A stretch of DNA of 23,479 nucleotides from an uncultured Beijerinckiaceae bacterium (GCA_937863205.1 CALMGA010000564.1:1-23479), one strand, 5' to 3'; numbered from the stretch's first letter, positions 7,609 to 18,523 are shown. Notes: generated by a model from the sequence alone, not told the origin. Numbers and translations are program-made.

Positions 7609-7819
7609 ACATGTCGGCAACAGGTCCCTCATGACGCGTGTCTCGCGACCGGCCGGCGACCCCGATGATCGCCAGGGCAAGGCACGCGGCAAGGCACGCG
7701 GAGGTTCGAGCCCAGGATCGTGCGCGAACGCAGGATTGGCCGCGCCTCTCCGCGCTTGCACAGATCTTGCGCAGGCGCGTCATGACCGCAACATGGCGTG
7801 GGCGGGGGATTTGATTCGG

Positions 7820-8182
7820 ATGGCCAAGAAGGAGACGACGGCCAAAGTTGCGTCGACCAAAAGCACGGCGAAGGAAGCCTCGGCTGCGCCGATCAAGAAA
7901 AGCGTCGCCGTTGTCACCATCACCGATATCGGCGACCACCTCGCCTCCACCTTCGACATTCCGAAGTCGCACGACAAGATATAACTCAAAGAGGCCGTCG
8001 CCCTCATCGGCAAGCACCTGAAGAAACAATCCAAGATCCCCCTGTCCGGCCTAGGCGTCTTTCAGGTGAAGAAGCGCGCCGCCCGCAAGGGCCGCAACCC
8101 GAACACGGGCGAGGCGATCAAGATCAAGGCGAGCAAGCGCGTGGTCTTCGCCGCAGCCCGCGACCTCAAGGCGAAGCTTTGA
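7820..8182 (+). pseudogene. HU/IHF-like DNA-binding protein gene, broken by an in-frame stop
   Basis: The frame starts at ATG 7820 (MAKKETTAKVASTKSTAK...) with GGGGGA upstream. It runs through a Lys/Ala/Ser-rich tail into the start of an HU fold (VVTITDIGDHLASTFDIPKSHDKI), then meets TAA at 7982-7984. The same frame continues without a gap for 66 more codons with the rest of an HU-like fold: LKEAVALIGKHLKK, IPLSGLGVFQVKKRAARKGR, NPNTGEAIKIKASKRVVF and a terminal helix ending KAKL*. The DNA-gripping arm with the conserved R-NP-TG is intact. So a single nonsense codon between helices 1 and 2 separates a 54-codon tail from a DNA-binding core. Readthrough or internal re-initiation cannot be excluded. 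HU-family proteins are nucleoid-associated, and the N-terminal tail resembles eukaryotic H1-like extensions. Confidence 0.75.
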
Positions 8183-9018
8183 AGCGGCGCTCGCGTTTGG
8201 TCGAGCGGGCCGCGTGCAACCCTCCGGGCCGTCACCCGCGCCATCTCCGTCGGACAGTTCTGCCTTTCGCGTCGTTTCCATTCTGGAAGGCTCGGCGGCC
8301 TCATCGTGAAGCAGACGCAACAAGCGACGCGCCTGAATTTCGCGGTGCCAGCGATCGGTCCGACGTCAGCATTCCCCGACGATCTCGGTGTTCCCTCCGC
8401 CGATCGCCTCGCGCGAGCGTTGCAACGTAAGTCGACGAAGGAGATTATTCAGCCGTGTCGGAGCCGGGGGCCCGGCGGACGAGGAGATGCGGATGCTGTC
8501 AGGTGCATTCTTATTCGCGTGGAACCTGTTCCGCTGGCTTCTTTTTCTCCCCTCCGATTTCGACAAGTCCAGGGCGCGATAACGCGAACACCGTCAAGCT
8601 TGCCGCAGGCGACCACAACGCTGAGGCTAGGGGAGTTCGCCGTTCGATCCCGCCCGCCGGACCTCTTCGTTGCTGACATCCGATGACGTACGGAACTTGC
8701 GCGAACTCCAACACCGATCGACGTTGAGCGCGAAGGACTCGGGCACGCTGCGGAAATGCGAAGCGAAGCAGTCGCGCATGACCGGGAGCTTTGCGTGGCA
8801 ACTCCAGTGCCCTGTGGCTTTTACTCCACGTTACCCTTACTTTTCGCGATGCTGCGATTCGCTTTGGTGACCTGCCAATCGCTTGGGAGGTTTTCGCGCC
8901 GCGATCCCGACATCGCCAGTCATCGCGATCCTCATGGTGTGCCGCCTCGCTGGCTGCCCGGCACGCGCTGGCGCAACGGATTCGCGTTCAGCGCCATGTA
9001 AGCCCTGACCGCGCGGCG
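8183..9018. other. Stretch without recognisable genes
   Basis: I see no supported gene in these 836 bases on either strand. The frames available (for example 8306-8686 plus, 8511-8801 minus) lack known motifs and clean ribosome-binding sites. No strong repeats or hairpins stand out. It may be decayed sequence downstream of the broken HU-like gene. Confidence 0.4.
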
Positions 9019-9216
9019 GTGCGGCTGAGCGCCTCCACCGTCCTTGTCTTCGCCATCCTGACAATCGCCGGGATCCTCGGCCTGAGCGACGGCGCCAGCC
9101 TTTCTCGACCTGCCGATCCGCCGCTTCCAATCGCCTGCGAAAACGCGATCCGCGGTCGCAGCGTCATGATCGGTGCCGGCGACATCGTATCGCGGCGGCG
9201 CTCGGCATCACGGTAA
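9019..9216 (+). CDS. Possible small exported or membrane peptide
   Basis: From a GTG at 9019 a 65-residue frame opens with a signal-like N-terminus: short basic start VRLSAS, hydrophobic core TVLVFAILTIAGILGL, then a polar region. A longer in-frame start at 8791 exists but adds a sequence that looks non-coding. The C-terminus is very Arg/Ser-rich (VSRRRSASR), which could mean a frameshifted end. No homology is recognised. The call rests only on the signal-peptide-like segment and is weak. Confidence 0.2.
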   Translation: MRLSASTVLVFAILTIAGILGLSDGASLSRPADPPLPIACENAIRGRSVMIGAGDIVSRRRSASR

Positions 9217-9295
9217 CACCCGGTCCGTCCGTGTTCCTACGTTCGCCGGACCTCGCCGCGACGGCTTACAGGTGCTGGCGGGGCTGATCGTCCGT

Positions 9296-9314
9296 GCCCC
9301 CGAGGCTTGGGGGC
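9296..9314. terminator. Weak GC hairpin in intergenic region
   Basis: GCCCCC at 9296-9301 pairs with GGGGGC at 9309-9314 across a 7-nt loop. There is no T run on either strand, so termination is only possible, not shown. It lies about 150 nt before the transporter gene. Confidence 0.25.
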
Positions 9315-9466
9315 GAGATAGCGAGCAGCATAGAACGAGGCAAACGTCGCGGCTTCGAAAAACCTTGCCGTCGGCGTAAGCCGAGCATCGGACGCGACGC
9401 ATCGGTCAAGAGGCCGCGGGCGGTGCGGGACCGAGCGCGCACATGATCGGCGAAGGGTAAGGACGC

Positions 9467-10849
9467 ATGAACCTGATGTCGGAGCCGCCGCTGGCCTTGG
9501 ATCCGAGCGCGTCCGACATCGTCGCGCGCCTCGAACGCCTGCCGATGACAGCCTACCAGCGCAGGATCTTCGCCATCATCGCCTCGGCTTGGCTGGTCGA
9601 TCAGACCGACGTCGCGCTGCTGACCTTTCTTCTCGGCTCGATCGTCGTCGCCTTCCACCTGTCGCCAACCCAGGCCGGCCAGCTCGCGGCGATGACCTTC
9701 GCCGGCCAGCTCGTCGGCAACATCGCCGCCGGAACCGCCTCTGACCGCTTCGGCCGGCGCGCGGTGTTTCAGGTCACGATGGTCGTGTGGGGGCTGGCGA
9801 GCCTCGCCGCGGCAATGGCCGGGAACCTCGCCGCGCTGATGGTGTGCCGCTTCCTGATCGGCGTCGGGGTCGGCGGCGAGGCGCCCGTCGCCCAGGCGAT
9901 GGTGTCTGAGATCGTCCCGGCGGGCGTGCGCGGCAAGTACGTTGCCCTGATGGAAGGGTTCTGGGCGGTCGGCTACGTGCTGTCGGGGGCGATCAGCTTT
10001 TTCGTCCTGCCGTACCTGGGATGGCGTTGGGCCTTTGCGGTTGTCGGCTCGCTCGCGCTGGTTGTGCTCGTCGTGCGCCGCTCCATGCCGGAATCGCCGC
10101 GCTGGCTCGCCGACAGCGGACGCCTCGCCGAAGCCGAGGAGGTGATGTCGCGCATGGAGGCGGAGGTGATGAAGTGCACGGGCATGCCCTTGCCTCCTGT
10201 GCCGCGGCTCGCCGTCCCCGCCGGTCGTCCGATGCGGGGACAGTCCGCCATCGCAACCCTGTTCTCGGCCGAATACCGTCGGCGCACTGTGATGGCGTTC
10301 GGCCTGTGGTTCTTCGCCCTGATCGGCTTCTTCGGCTTGAACTCGTGGATCGCGGTGCTGCTGAAGTCGCACGGCTTCTCGATCATCGGCTCGGTCGGGT
10401 TCGTCACCCTCATCACCACCGGCGGCATCCCCGGCTTCTTCACCGCCGCCCTGCTGCTGGAGAAGCTCGGCCGCAAGCCGACCACGGCCGGCTTCCTGAT
10501 CCTGTCGGCGGCGACCGCCGCCCTTTACGGCAATGCGACGGGGCACACGGTTCTCTTCGTCACAGGCTTCACCATGCAGTTCTTCATGTTCGGCATGTGG
10601 AGCTGCCTTTACGCCTACACGCCCGAACTCTACCCCACGCGCGCCCGCTCGACGGGAGCGGGCTTTGCCTCCGCCTTCGGGCGCATCGGCGCCATTCTCG
10701 GCCCGATGCTGGTTCCCCTTCTCGTGCAATGGAATGGGCCGGCGGCGGCCTTTCAGGTCGGGGCCGGCGGTTTCCTCATCGCCGCCGTTCTGGTTCTCGT
10801 GCTCGGCGTCGAAACGAGGGGGCAGATCCTGGAAAACGTCTCGCACTGA
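9467..10849 (+). CDS. MFS transporter, sugar/metabolite:H+ symporter type
   Basis: The product has 460 residues, the usual length for a 12-helix major facilitator. Signature motifs of the sugar-porter/metabolite:H+ symporter group are visible. They are SDRFGRR in loop 2-3 (92-98), EIVPAGVRGK after helix 4 (148-157), PESPRWL in the central loop (208-214), LEKLGRKP in loop 8-9 (331-338) and PELYPTRARSTG (386-397). It should move a small organic solute, probably an acid or sugar-like compound, across the inner membrane with protons. The substrate cannot be read from the sequence. The start at 9467 has GGTAAGGA just upstream. The amidohydrolase-fold gene follows after 59 nt, so the two probably form an uptake and catabolism operon. 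Confidence 0.88.
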   Translation: MNLMSEPPLALDPSASDIVARLERLPMTAYQRRIFAIIASAWLVDQTDVALLTFLLGSIVVAFHLSPTQAGQLAAMTFAGQLVGNIAAGTASDRFGRRAVFQVTMVVWGLASLAAAMAGNLAALMVCRFLIGVGVGGEAPVAQAMVSEIVPAGVRGKYVALMEGFWAVGYVLSGAISFFVLPYLGWRWAFAVVGSLALVVLVVRRSMPESPRWLADSGRLAEAEEVMSRMEAEVMKCTGMPLPPVPRLAVPAGRPMRGQSAIATLFSAEYRRRTVMAFGLWFFALIGFFGLNSWIAVLLKSHGFSIIGSVGFVTLITTGGIPGFFTAALLLEKLGRKPTTAGFLILSAATAALYGNATGHTVLFVTGFTMQFFMFGMWSCLYAYTPELYPTRARSTGAGFASAFGRIGAILGPMLVPLLVQWNGPAAAFQVGAGGFLIAAVLVLVLGVETRGQILENVSH

Positions 10850-10908
10850 GCCTCCGCTCCGGCGGCCCGATCCCGGCCCCAGGCCGACCTCAAGCGCAAG
10901 GTAGAAAC

Positions 10909-11781
10909 ATGACACCCGTCGTCGACATGAGGAGCAGGCCCGCGTTTCTTCACCCCTTCTTCGGGGCCGAGCCGGACACGCCCGCCTGCGACGTCGTGCG
11001 CTGGCTCAACAAGCGGGTCGGCGCTGTGGAGATCGATCATTTCACCCGCGGACGCAGCATCGAAGGGTTCACGGCGGAGATGGACGGCGCCGGCATCGCG
11101 GCGGCCGTGATGGTGGCCCGCAGCGTTCCCGGCGTGCGCGTCGACAACGACGCCCTCGCCCGCGTGGCCGGGCACGACCCCCGCCGCCTGATCGGCATCG
11201 CCTCGGTGGACCCGATCGAACTCGGGCGCGAGGCTGCGCTCACGCAGGCGCGTCGTGCGGTCGTGACCCTCGGCATGAAGGGGATCAACCTCGACGCCGG
11301 CTTCTATGGCACGCCGATGCGCTGCGACGACGATCGATTGCTGCCGATCTACGAGCTGTGCCGGGATCTGCGCGTGCCGGCCTTCGTCATGTCGGGGCCG
11401 ACGACGCCCGACCTGCGCCTCAACGATCCGCTGGCCGTCGACCGTGTCGCCCGGATGTTCCCGGACCTGCCTTTGGTGTGCTGCCACGGCTTCTACCCCC
11501 ACGTCGACCAGATGGTCGCGGTGGCGTTCCGCAACGAGAACGTCTTCGTGTCGCCCGACATGTACACCTTCGCGCCCGGCGGCCGCCTCTACGTCGAGGC
11601 GGCCAACGGCTTCATGAAGGAGCAGTTCTTGTTCGGCAGCTCCTTCCCGTTCCGCCCGATGAAGCAGGGCGTGGACGACTTCCGAAGCCTCGGCCTCGCA
11701 CCCGACGCCCTGGAAGCCGCCCTTTGGCGCAACGCCGACCGGCTCCTCGGCCTGGGTCTGGGCGCGGCGGCTGCGGGCTGA
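10909..11781 (+). CDS. Amidohydrolase-2 (TIM-barrel) family protein with altered metal site
   Basis: The product has 290 residues with the COG2159/Pfam Amidohydro_2 layout: N-terminal strand VVDMRSRP (4-11), GMKGINLDAGFYG (about 122-134), LVCCHGFYPHVDQMVAVAFR (189-208) and LFGSSFPFRP (241-250). Canonical members use HxH at strand 1, His on strand 5 and Asp in 'GSDYP' to bind metal. Here the first motif is DMRSRP and the last has Ser245 instead of Asp; only His193 remains obvious. Such variants form a recognisable subfamily (recollection) and may use another metal site or none. The enzyme is probably cytoplasmic, acting on a compound imported by the upstream MFS transporter. The start ATG 10909 follows AAGGTAGAAAC. 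Hydrolase versus decarboxylase or lactonase chemistry cannot be settled. Confidence 0.82.
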   Translation: MTPVVDMRSRPAFLHPFFGAEPDTPACDVVRWLNKRVGAVEIDHFTRGRSIEGFTAEMDGAGIAAAVMVARSVPGVRVDNDALARVAGHDPRRLIGIASVDPIELGREAALTQARRAVVTLGMKGINLDAGFYGTPMRCDDDRLLPIYELCRDLRVPAFVMSGPTTPDLRLNDPLAVDRVARMFPDLPLVCCHGFYPHVDQMVAVAFRNENVFVSPDMYTFAPGGRLYVEAANGFMKEQFLFGSSFPFRPMKQGVDDFRSLGLAPDALEAALWRNADRLLGLGLGAAAAG

Positions 11782-12006
11782 AACAACGCATTGCCCGAGC
11801 GGCGAGATGTCTACGAACCTGATCAAGGCGGAAGTTCTCCGGCGCCGCAGCGATGCGACAGGCTCCTTTCATTGCCGTCACGGGATCGCGTCCACCTGTC
11901 GCGCGCCGGCGTGTTCCGATGCTCGTGGCCGGGATGAGGACGGCGCAGGCCTCCGTCGCTCGCCTCGGACGAGGGAAACGCTGATGGTGCGTGAAGCGGA
12001 GCGGGC

Positions 12007-13269
12007 ATGACGCGGAACGTCGACGCGCGGGACGACCTCGCCCCTTCGAGCGTCGAGGCGGTGCCATCGGATCCGCTGACCGAACCGGCCTCCACGCCCC
12101 AGGCGCGCCTCGCCATCGTCGACAAGCTGCGCGGCTTCGTGATCGCGCTGATGGTCCTCGACCACGTCCGCGACTTCTTCCACATCGACGCCGGCCGTTT
12201 TTCGCCCACCGATCTGTCCCGAACCACCGCGCTCCTGTTCGCGACGCGTTGGGTCACGCACCTTTGCGCGCCGACCTTCGTGTTCCTCGCCGGCGTCGCC
12301 ATCTACCTGCAATGGGCGCGGGGCAAGCGCGGCTGTGCCCTGTCGCGTTTCCTGCTCAGCCGCGGCCTTTGGCTGATCCTCATCGAGGTGACGCTGGTCA
12401 CGCTGGCCTTCACCTTCGCCTGGCACGGCGCCCTTCTGCAGGTGATCTGGGCGATCGGCTGCGCGATGGTGCTGATGTCGGCGCTCGTCTGGCTGCCGCC
12501 GCCGGCGATCCTCGCGCTCGGTCTCATCGTCGTCGTCGGCCACGACGCGCTGGCCGGCATCGAGGGTCCCGGCGCACCGGGATCGGTTGCGGCGTCGATG
12601 GGGACGCTGATGCTGCGGCCGGGATCGATCCACCTTCCCTTCGCCGGCTTCGACGCGGCCTACGTCGCCTATCCCGCGATCCCCTGGTTCGGCATCATGG
12701 CCGTCGGCTTCGGCGCCGGCCGTCTCTTCGAGCGACCCGCCGCCGCGCGCGACCGCCGGCTCGTCGCGGCCGGCCTCGCCATGTTGGGCGCCTTCGCGGT
12801 GCTGCGCGGCTTCAACCTCTACGGCGATCCCTCGCCCTGGACCGGGCAGCCGGATGCGACGCGAAGCGCGCTCGCCTTTCTCAAGGTCAGCAAGTACCCG
12901 CCCTCACTGGACTACACGCTGGTGACGCTCGGCCTCACCCTGTCGCTCGCGCCGCTCGTCGAGCGCATCGGCGGCCCGCTCGGGCAGGCGATGCGCGTTT
13001 TTGGCCGCACGCCGCTGTTCACCTATCTCGCCCACCTCTACGTGGCGCGGGGCCTCGCCATCCTGCTCGCCCTCGCGCAGGGCCTGTCGCCGACGATCTT
13101 CACCGACGGCTTCGCCGGAGGACGCGACCCGGCCGCCTCCGGCTGGGGCCTAGACCTGCCCGGCGTGTACGCCGCTTGGCTGCTGGTTCTGCTGATCCTG
13201 TGGCCGCTCGCGACGTGGTACGCCGGCGTCAAGGCGCGCCAACGCTCGCGCTGGCTGAGCTACCTCTAG
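12007..13269 (+). CDS. Heparan-alpha-glucosaminide N-acetyltransferase-like membrane protein (DUF1624)
   Basis: The product has 420 residues and is multi-spanning. Residues about 34-60 (RLAIVDKLRGFVIALMVLDH followed by VRDFFH) are the hallmark of the DUF1624/HGSNAT-catalytic family: 'R..vvDalRGf.ialMvldHvrdff', where the conserved His is the proposed acetyl-transfer residue. Further hydrophobic helices follow, with AYPAIPWFGIMAVGFGAGRLF and a late FGRTPLFTYLAHLYVARGLA segment typical of the family. Bacterial members are membrane proteins thought to acetylate glycans or other extracytoplasmic amino sugars using cytoplasmic acetyl-CoA; the substrate here is unknown. The short cytoplasmic N-terminus has no signal peptide. 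The ATG at 12007 follows GAAGCGGAGCGGG. The gene is convergent with gyrB, with a hairpin between them. Confidence 0.82.
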   Translation: MTRNVDARDDLAPSSVEAVPSDPLTEPASTPQARLAIVDKLRGFVIALMVLDHVRDFFHIDAGRFSPTDLSRTTALLFATRWVTHLCAPTFVFLAGVAIYLQWARGKRGCALSRFLLSRGLWLILIEVTLVTLAFTFAWHGALLQVIWAIGCAMVLMSALVWLPPPAILALGLIVVVGHDALAGIEGPGAPGSVAASMGTLMLRPGSIHLPFAGFDAAYVAYPAIPWFGIMAVGFGAGRLFERPAAARDRRLVAAGLAMLGAFAVLRGFNLYGDPSPWTGQPDATRSALAFLKVSKYPPSLDYTLVTLGLTLSLAPLVERIGGPLGQAMRVFGRTPLFTYLAHLYVARGLAILLALAQGLSPTIFTDGFAGGRDPAASGWGLDLPGVYAAWLLVLLILWPLATWYAGVKARQRSRWLSYL

Positions 13270-13272
13270 AAC

Positions 13273-13294
13273 ATCGGACCGGCTCCGGTCCGAT
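13273..13294. terminator. Bidirectional hairpin between convergent genes
   Basis: ATCGGACCGG at 13273-13282 and CCGGTCCGAT at 13285-13294 form a perfect 10-bp inverted repeat around a 2-nt centre. The repeat is 3 nt after the acetyltransferase-like stop and 18 nt before the gyrB stop. It has no T tract, so it is a likely shared terminator or 3'-end stabiliser rather than a textbook intrinsic terminator. Confidence 0.55.
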
Positions 13295-13312
13295 CGGTGA
13301 GCGCGGTCAAGC

Positions 13313-15871
<2,559 letters not shown>

Positions 15872-16011
15872 TCACCGTTAGATATAAGCAGTCGCAGCCC
15901 TGATTGCATGCGCAAAGCGGCGCTTGCACCGGGAAGGCACGATCCGGGATGGAGATGGACCGCGCGCTGCGGCCTCGGGGATCACCCGTCCGAAGACCTC
16001 TCGCCACCGCG

Positions 16012-16068
16012 CAACGGTCGCGCCTCAGCGCAACGGTCGCGCCTCAGCGCAACGGTCGCGCCTCAGCG
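16012..16068. repeat. Three tandem 19-bp repeats at the 3' end of the export gene
   Basis: The unit CAACGGTCGCGCCTCAGCG occurs at 16012-16030, 16031-16049 and 16050-16068 with no differences, and a partial unit (CAACG) follows. On the minus strand the third copy contains the stop codon of the export lipoprotein gene, so the other two copies lie just past the stop. It is probably replication slippage at the gene end. Each unit restores a TGA in the same position relative to its neighbours. Confidence 0.9.
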
Positions 16069-17223
16069 CAACGAGATGGCCAGTTCGCCGACCGACACGG
16101 CCGGACTGCTGATGGAGCTGACGAGGGACAGGAACTTCTGCAGGTCGTTCAGCGGGGAGTTCGAAACGTACACGATGTCCTTGTCGTGGATCGGGAACTT
16201 GCGGGCCAGCAGCAGCGAGCTGGGATCGCGCATGTTGATGAGGTACACGGTCGGCACCAGGTTGAGCGCGGCGAGGCTGGGCGTGATGCCGGGATAGCCG
16301 CGCGCCACCGCGATCGGCTCGTAGCGGAACACGAACACGCCTTCGGGATCGGCCCTGGTGTCGGCGAACCCGGACGACTTGGCGATCGCCTCGTCGAGAT
16401 TGATGCCGAGGGCATCGAAATTGATGTTCTGGTTGCTGTTGGTTGCTCCCACCGAGGTGAAGGACAGCGGGTACTTCACCACCGTCAGCGTGTCGCCGGG
16501 ACGGGCGTAGATGTTCTCGCGCGGGCTGTTGAGCAGTGTTTGGAACGGCACCCGCACGGTCTTGCGGCCGCGCGTCAGGTCGAGAAAGGTTTCGTGCACG
16601 TTGGTCATCACGCCGCCGGCCTCGGCGATGACGTCGAGCAGCCTGTCGCCCCTTGTCGACAGGGGAATGCGGCCGCCCCTCACGCCCTCGCCCGCCAACG
16701 TGATGGACGAGGTGATCGGTATGTCGATGGTGACGATGGCCTGCGGCTCGATGGCCTTGCCGGTCAGCTTCTCGACGACGAGCTTCTCGACCTCGGGGGT
16801 CGTCTTGCCGACCACGTCGATCTGGCCGGCGTAGGGAACGGTGATGGTGCCGTCCTTCTGGACGATCTGCGAGGGCACGGTGGCCGCGTGCGAGCCGGTC
16901 GTGGTGGCCGAGGCGACCGGCTGCGAGAACAGGCCGCCCGCCGCCGCCTCGAAGATGGCGATGGACACCGCATCGCCGACCCCGATGCGCTGTTCCACCG
17001 CGCGGCGGTAGTCGCCGAACTTGCCGTAAAGGCTTGGGCCGGGGAAGCTCGCGAGTTGCTCCGTCACGTAGTCGCTGACGTGCACGAGAAGGTAGGGCTG
17101 ATCCGGCGACCTGCTTTCCCGCAGAACGCTTTCCTTCGTCGGGCCGACGTTGGGCACCGTCGAGCAGCCAAGAAGGGCGGCTGTCGTGCATGCGGCAAGC
17201 AACGCCCTCGTGGACCGTAGCAC
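16063..17223 (-). CDS. Polysaccharide export lipoprotein, Wza/KpsD-like
   Basis: From the GTG at 17223 the product has 386 residues. MLRSTRALLAACTTAALLGC is a compact lipoprotein signal with lipobox ALLGC (Cys20), which is why this start is preferred over a TTG at 17253. The Poly_export region follows (YRRAVEQRIGVGDAVSIAIF, then KDGTITVPYAGQIDVVGKTTPEVEKLV). SLBB-like blocks come next (ITLAGEGVRGG, DRLLDVIAEAGGVM, NIYARPGDTLTVVKYPLSFT), with a C-terminal PIHDKDIVYVSNSPLNDLQKFLSLVSSI. Such proteins form the outer-membrane channel through which capsule or exopolysaccharide leaves the cell, coupled to a Wzc/Wzx-type inner-membrane machine. No partner (Wzc, Wzx, Wzy) is in this window, so it may serve a distant locus. 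The glycosyltransferase island 12 kb away is not adjacent. Confidence 0.87.
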   Translation of the reverse strand: MLRSTRALLAACTTAALLGCSTVPNVGPTKESVLRESRSPDQPYLLVHVSDYVTEQLASFPGPSLYGKFGDYRRAVEQRIGVGDAVSIAIFEAAAGGLFSQPVASATTTGSHAATVPSQIVQKDGTITVPYAGQIDVVGKTTPEVEKLVVEKLTGKAIEPQAIVTIDIPITSSITLAGEGVRGGRIPLSTRGDRLLDVIAEAGGVMTNVHETFLDLTRGRKTVRVPFQTLLNSPRENIYARPGDTLTVVKYPLSFTSVGATNSNQNINFDALGINLDEAIAKSSGFADTRADPEGVFVFRYEPIAVARGYPGITPSLAALNLVPTVYLINMRDPSSLLLARKFPIHDKDIVYVSNSPLNDLQKFLSLVSSISSPAVSVGELAISLR

Positions 17224-17667
17224 CGCTCGATGTAGGCTGCCTGATCGGAGCAATAGAGATACCGCCTTTTACCCGCTTCTATCCGAAGGCCCGGCGCCGC
17301 ACCATCGCCGGTCGCGGTAATCCACCGCCTGTTGTGCGTCCGACACACAAACACGGCGGGCTTGTCCGGCGCTGTTGCGCGGATGGACGAAACCTGCGGT
17401 GCGCGCCGGGGTCGCCCGACTGGACGCGCCGCGACGGCATCTTCGGCGGCGCGCCGCGCGCGGGACGAAGCGCGGGCCGTCGCCCTCTCGACTGCCCGCT
17501 GGAAGGCCCGCACCCCGGCCAAATCCGTGTAATGATCAGAAAGCGGTGGGCGAGCGACCGATCAGCCCGGTGGAAGCTTGACGGGACGACGGCCTTGCGT
17601 TTCGTTTTTCTCACCGGAGCGCGGCACGTTGAGCCGGCTCTCAGCCGGTTCGACGGGAGAAGTGGTG
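17224..17667. other. Divergent intergenic region
   Basis: These 444 bases separate the export lipoprotein (minus) from the SWIB gene (plus). No supported coding frame or strong repeat was seen; the frames present are arginine-rich shadows. It presumably contains the promoters of both genes, but I cannot point to clear -35/-10 boxes. Confidence 0.4.
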
Positions 17668-18135
17668 ATGACCGAAGCGACCAAGAAGGCGGCTGCCAAG
17701 CCTGCCGCCGCCAAGAAGACCACCAAGACGGCCGAGCCCAAAACCGTTGAGCCCAAAGCCGCCGCCAAAGCCGCCGGGTCGAAAACGGACGAAACCAAAG
17801 CAGCGAAGCCGAAAGGCGTCTCGACGAAGGGACCGACCAAGTCCGCCGCTTCGTCCGCCGAGAAGCCGAAGCCCAAACCCGATCAACAGCCGCCGAGCGC
17901 GTTCTCCAAGCCCCTGACGCCCTCCAAGGAGCTCGCCGCCGTGGTCGGCGGGGAACCGCTGCCGCGCACCGTGGTGGTCAGCAAGGTTTGGGAGTATATC
18001 AAGGAACACAAGCTGCAAAACGAGACCAACAAGCGCGAGATCCTGGCCGACGCCAAGCTCAAGGCCGTTTTCGGCAAGGACAAGGTGACCATGTTCGAGA
18101 TGAACAAGCATCTCGCCGCCCACCTCAAGGGCTGA
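17668..18135 (+). CDS. SWIB/MDM2-domain protein with histone-H1-like tail
   Basis: The product has 155 residues. Residues 1 to about 75 are an intrinsically disordered Lys/Ala/Pro/Thr tail (KKAAAKPAAAKKTTK and similar), like bacterial H1-type proteins. Residues about 78-152 form a SWIB/MDM2 domain (SAFSKPLTPSKELAAVVG, TVVVSKVWEYIKEHKLQN, REILADAKLKAVFGKDKVTM, FEMNKHLAAHLKG). In eukaryotes this domain belongs to SWI/SNF chromatin remodelling. In bacteria, chiefly Chlamydia and many Alphaproteobacteria, it occurs as small stand-alone or tail-fused proteins of uncertain role, probably DNA- or nucleoid-associated. The ATG at 17668 follows GGGAGA at suitable spacing. A GC-rich hairpin ends the gene. 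The tail composition resembles that of the broken HU-like gene at 7820. Confidence 0.88.
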   Translation: MTEATKKAAAKPAAAKKTTKTAEPKTVEPKAAAKAAGSKTDETKAAKPKGVSTKGPTKSAASSAEKPKPKPDQQPPSAFSKPLTPSKELAAVVGGEPLPRTVVVSKVWEYIKEHKLQNETNKREILADAKLKAVFGKDKVTMFEMNKHLAAHLKG

Positions 18136-18523
18136 CCGCCGGAATTCAAACGAGGCGGCGGCGGCCTGCCGGGCGAGCCGCCGCCGCGCGCGTAATTTGA
18201 GCGTCGCGGGAATGGTTCAGACATGGGTTGTCGGCGGTCGGCCGGCCTCTCTTGGCGCACCTGCCGCCGGCGATCCGATGCGCGCCGTCGGCTCCGTGGC
18301 TCGGTCGACGGGCGTTTGAGGCGCTTGTCATCGTCTCGACCTACCGCGGCACGTCCGTGCGCAGCCGTCCCACGTCACCGTCGTTGTGACCGACACGCGC
18401 TTCATCGGGCAGTGCTCGCAGCGGGACATGGCGCCATTGGGCCTAAGGCTCGTCGACGCGCAGACATCCGCCTCGCCGCGGATATCTTCGAAAACCCGAC
18501 ACATTCGTGAAAGGGGGATCGAC
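18136..18523. other. Intergenic stretch upstream of the FAH pseudogene
   Basis: Apart from the SWIB-distal hairpin I see no gene, repeat or RNA in these 388 bases. AAGGGGGA near 18510-18517 is the ribosome-binding site of the downstream pseudogene. Confidence 0.35.
18154..18186 (+). terminator. GC-rich hairpin after SWIB gene
   Basis: GGCGGCGGCGGC at 18154-18165 faces GCCGCCGCCG at 18177-18186 across an 11-nt loop, starting 18 nt after the stop. The stem is strong but lacks a U tract, so its use as a terminator is inferred. Confidence 0.5.

Noticed and set aside
8306..8686. 126-codon plus-strand frame in the empty stretch
   Set aside because: No motif, no ribosome-binding site, composition like other shadow frames.
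9266..10915. 549-codon minus-strand frame opposite the MFS gene
   Set aside because: Arg/Glu/His-rich low-complexity translation, no domain, and full overlap with a clear transporter gene.
16012..16068. Tandem repeats considered as a CRISPR array
   Set aside because: The units are 19 bp, directly adjacent with no spacers, and overlap a gene end; no cas genes are present.
15904..17220. 438-codon plus-strand frame opposite the export lipoprotein gene
   Set aside because: Antisense shadow; the minus strand has a lipobox and export-family motifs throughout.
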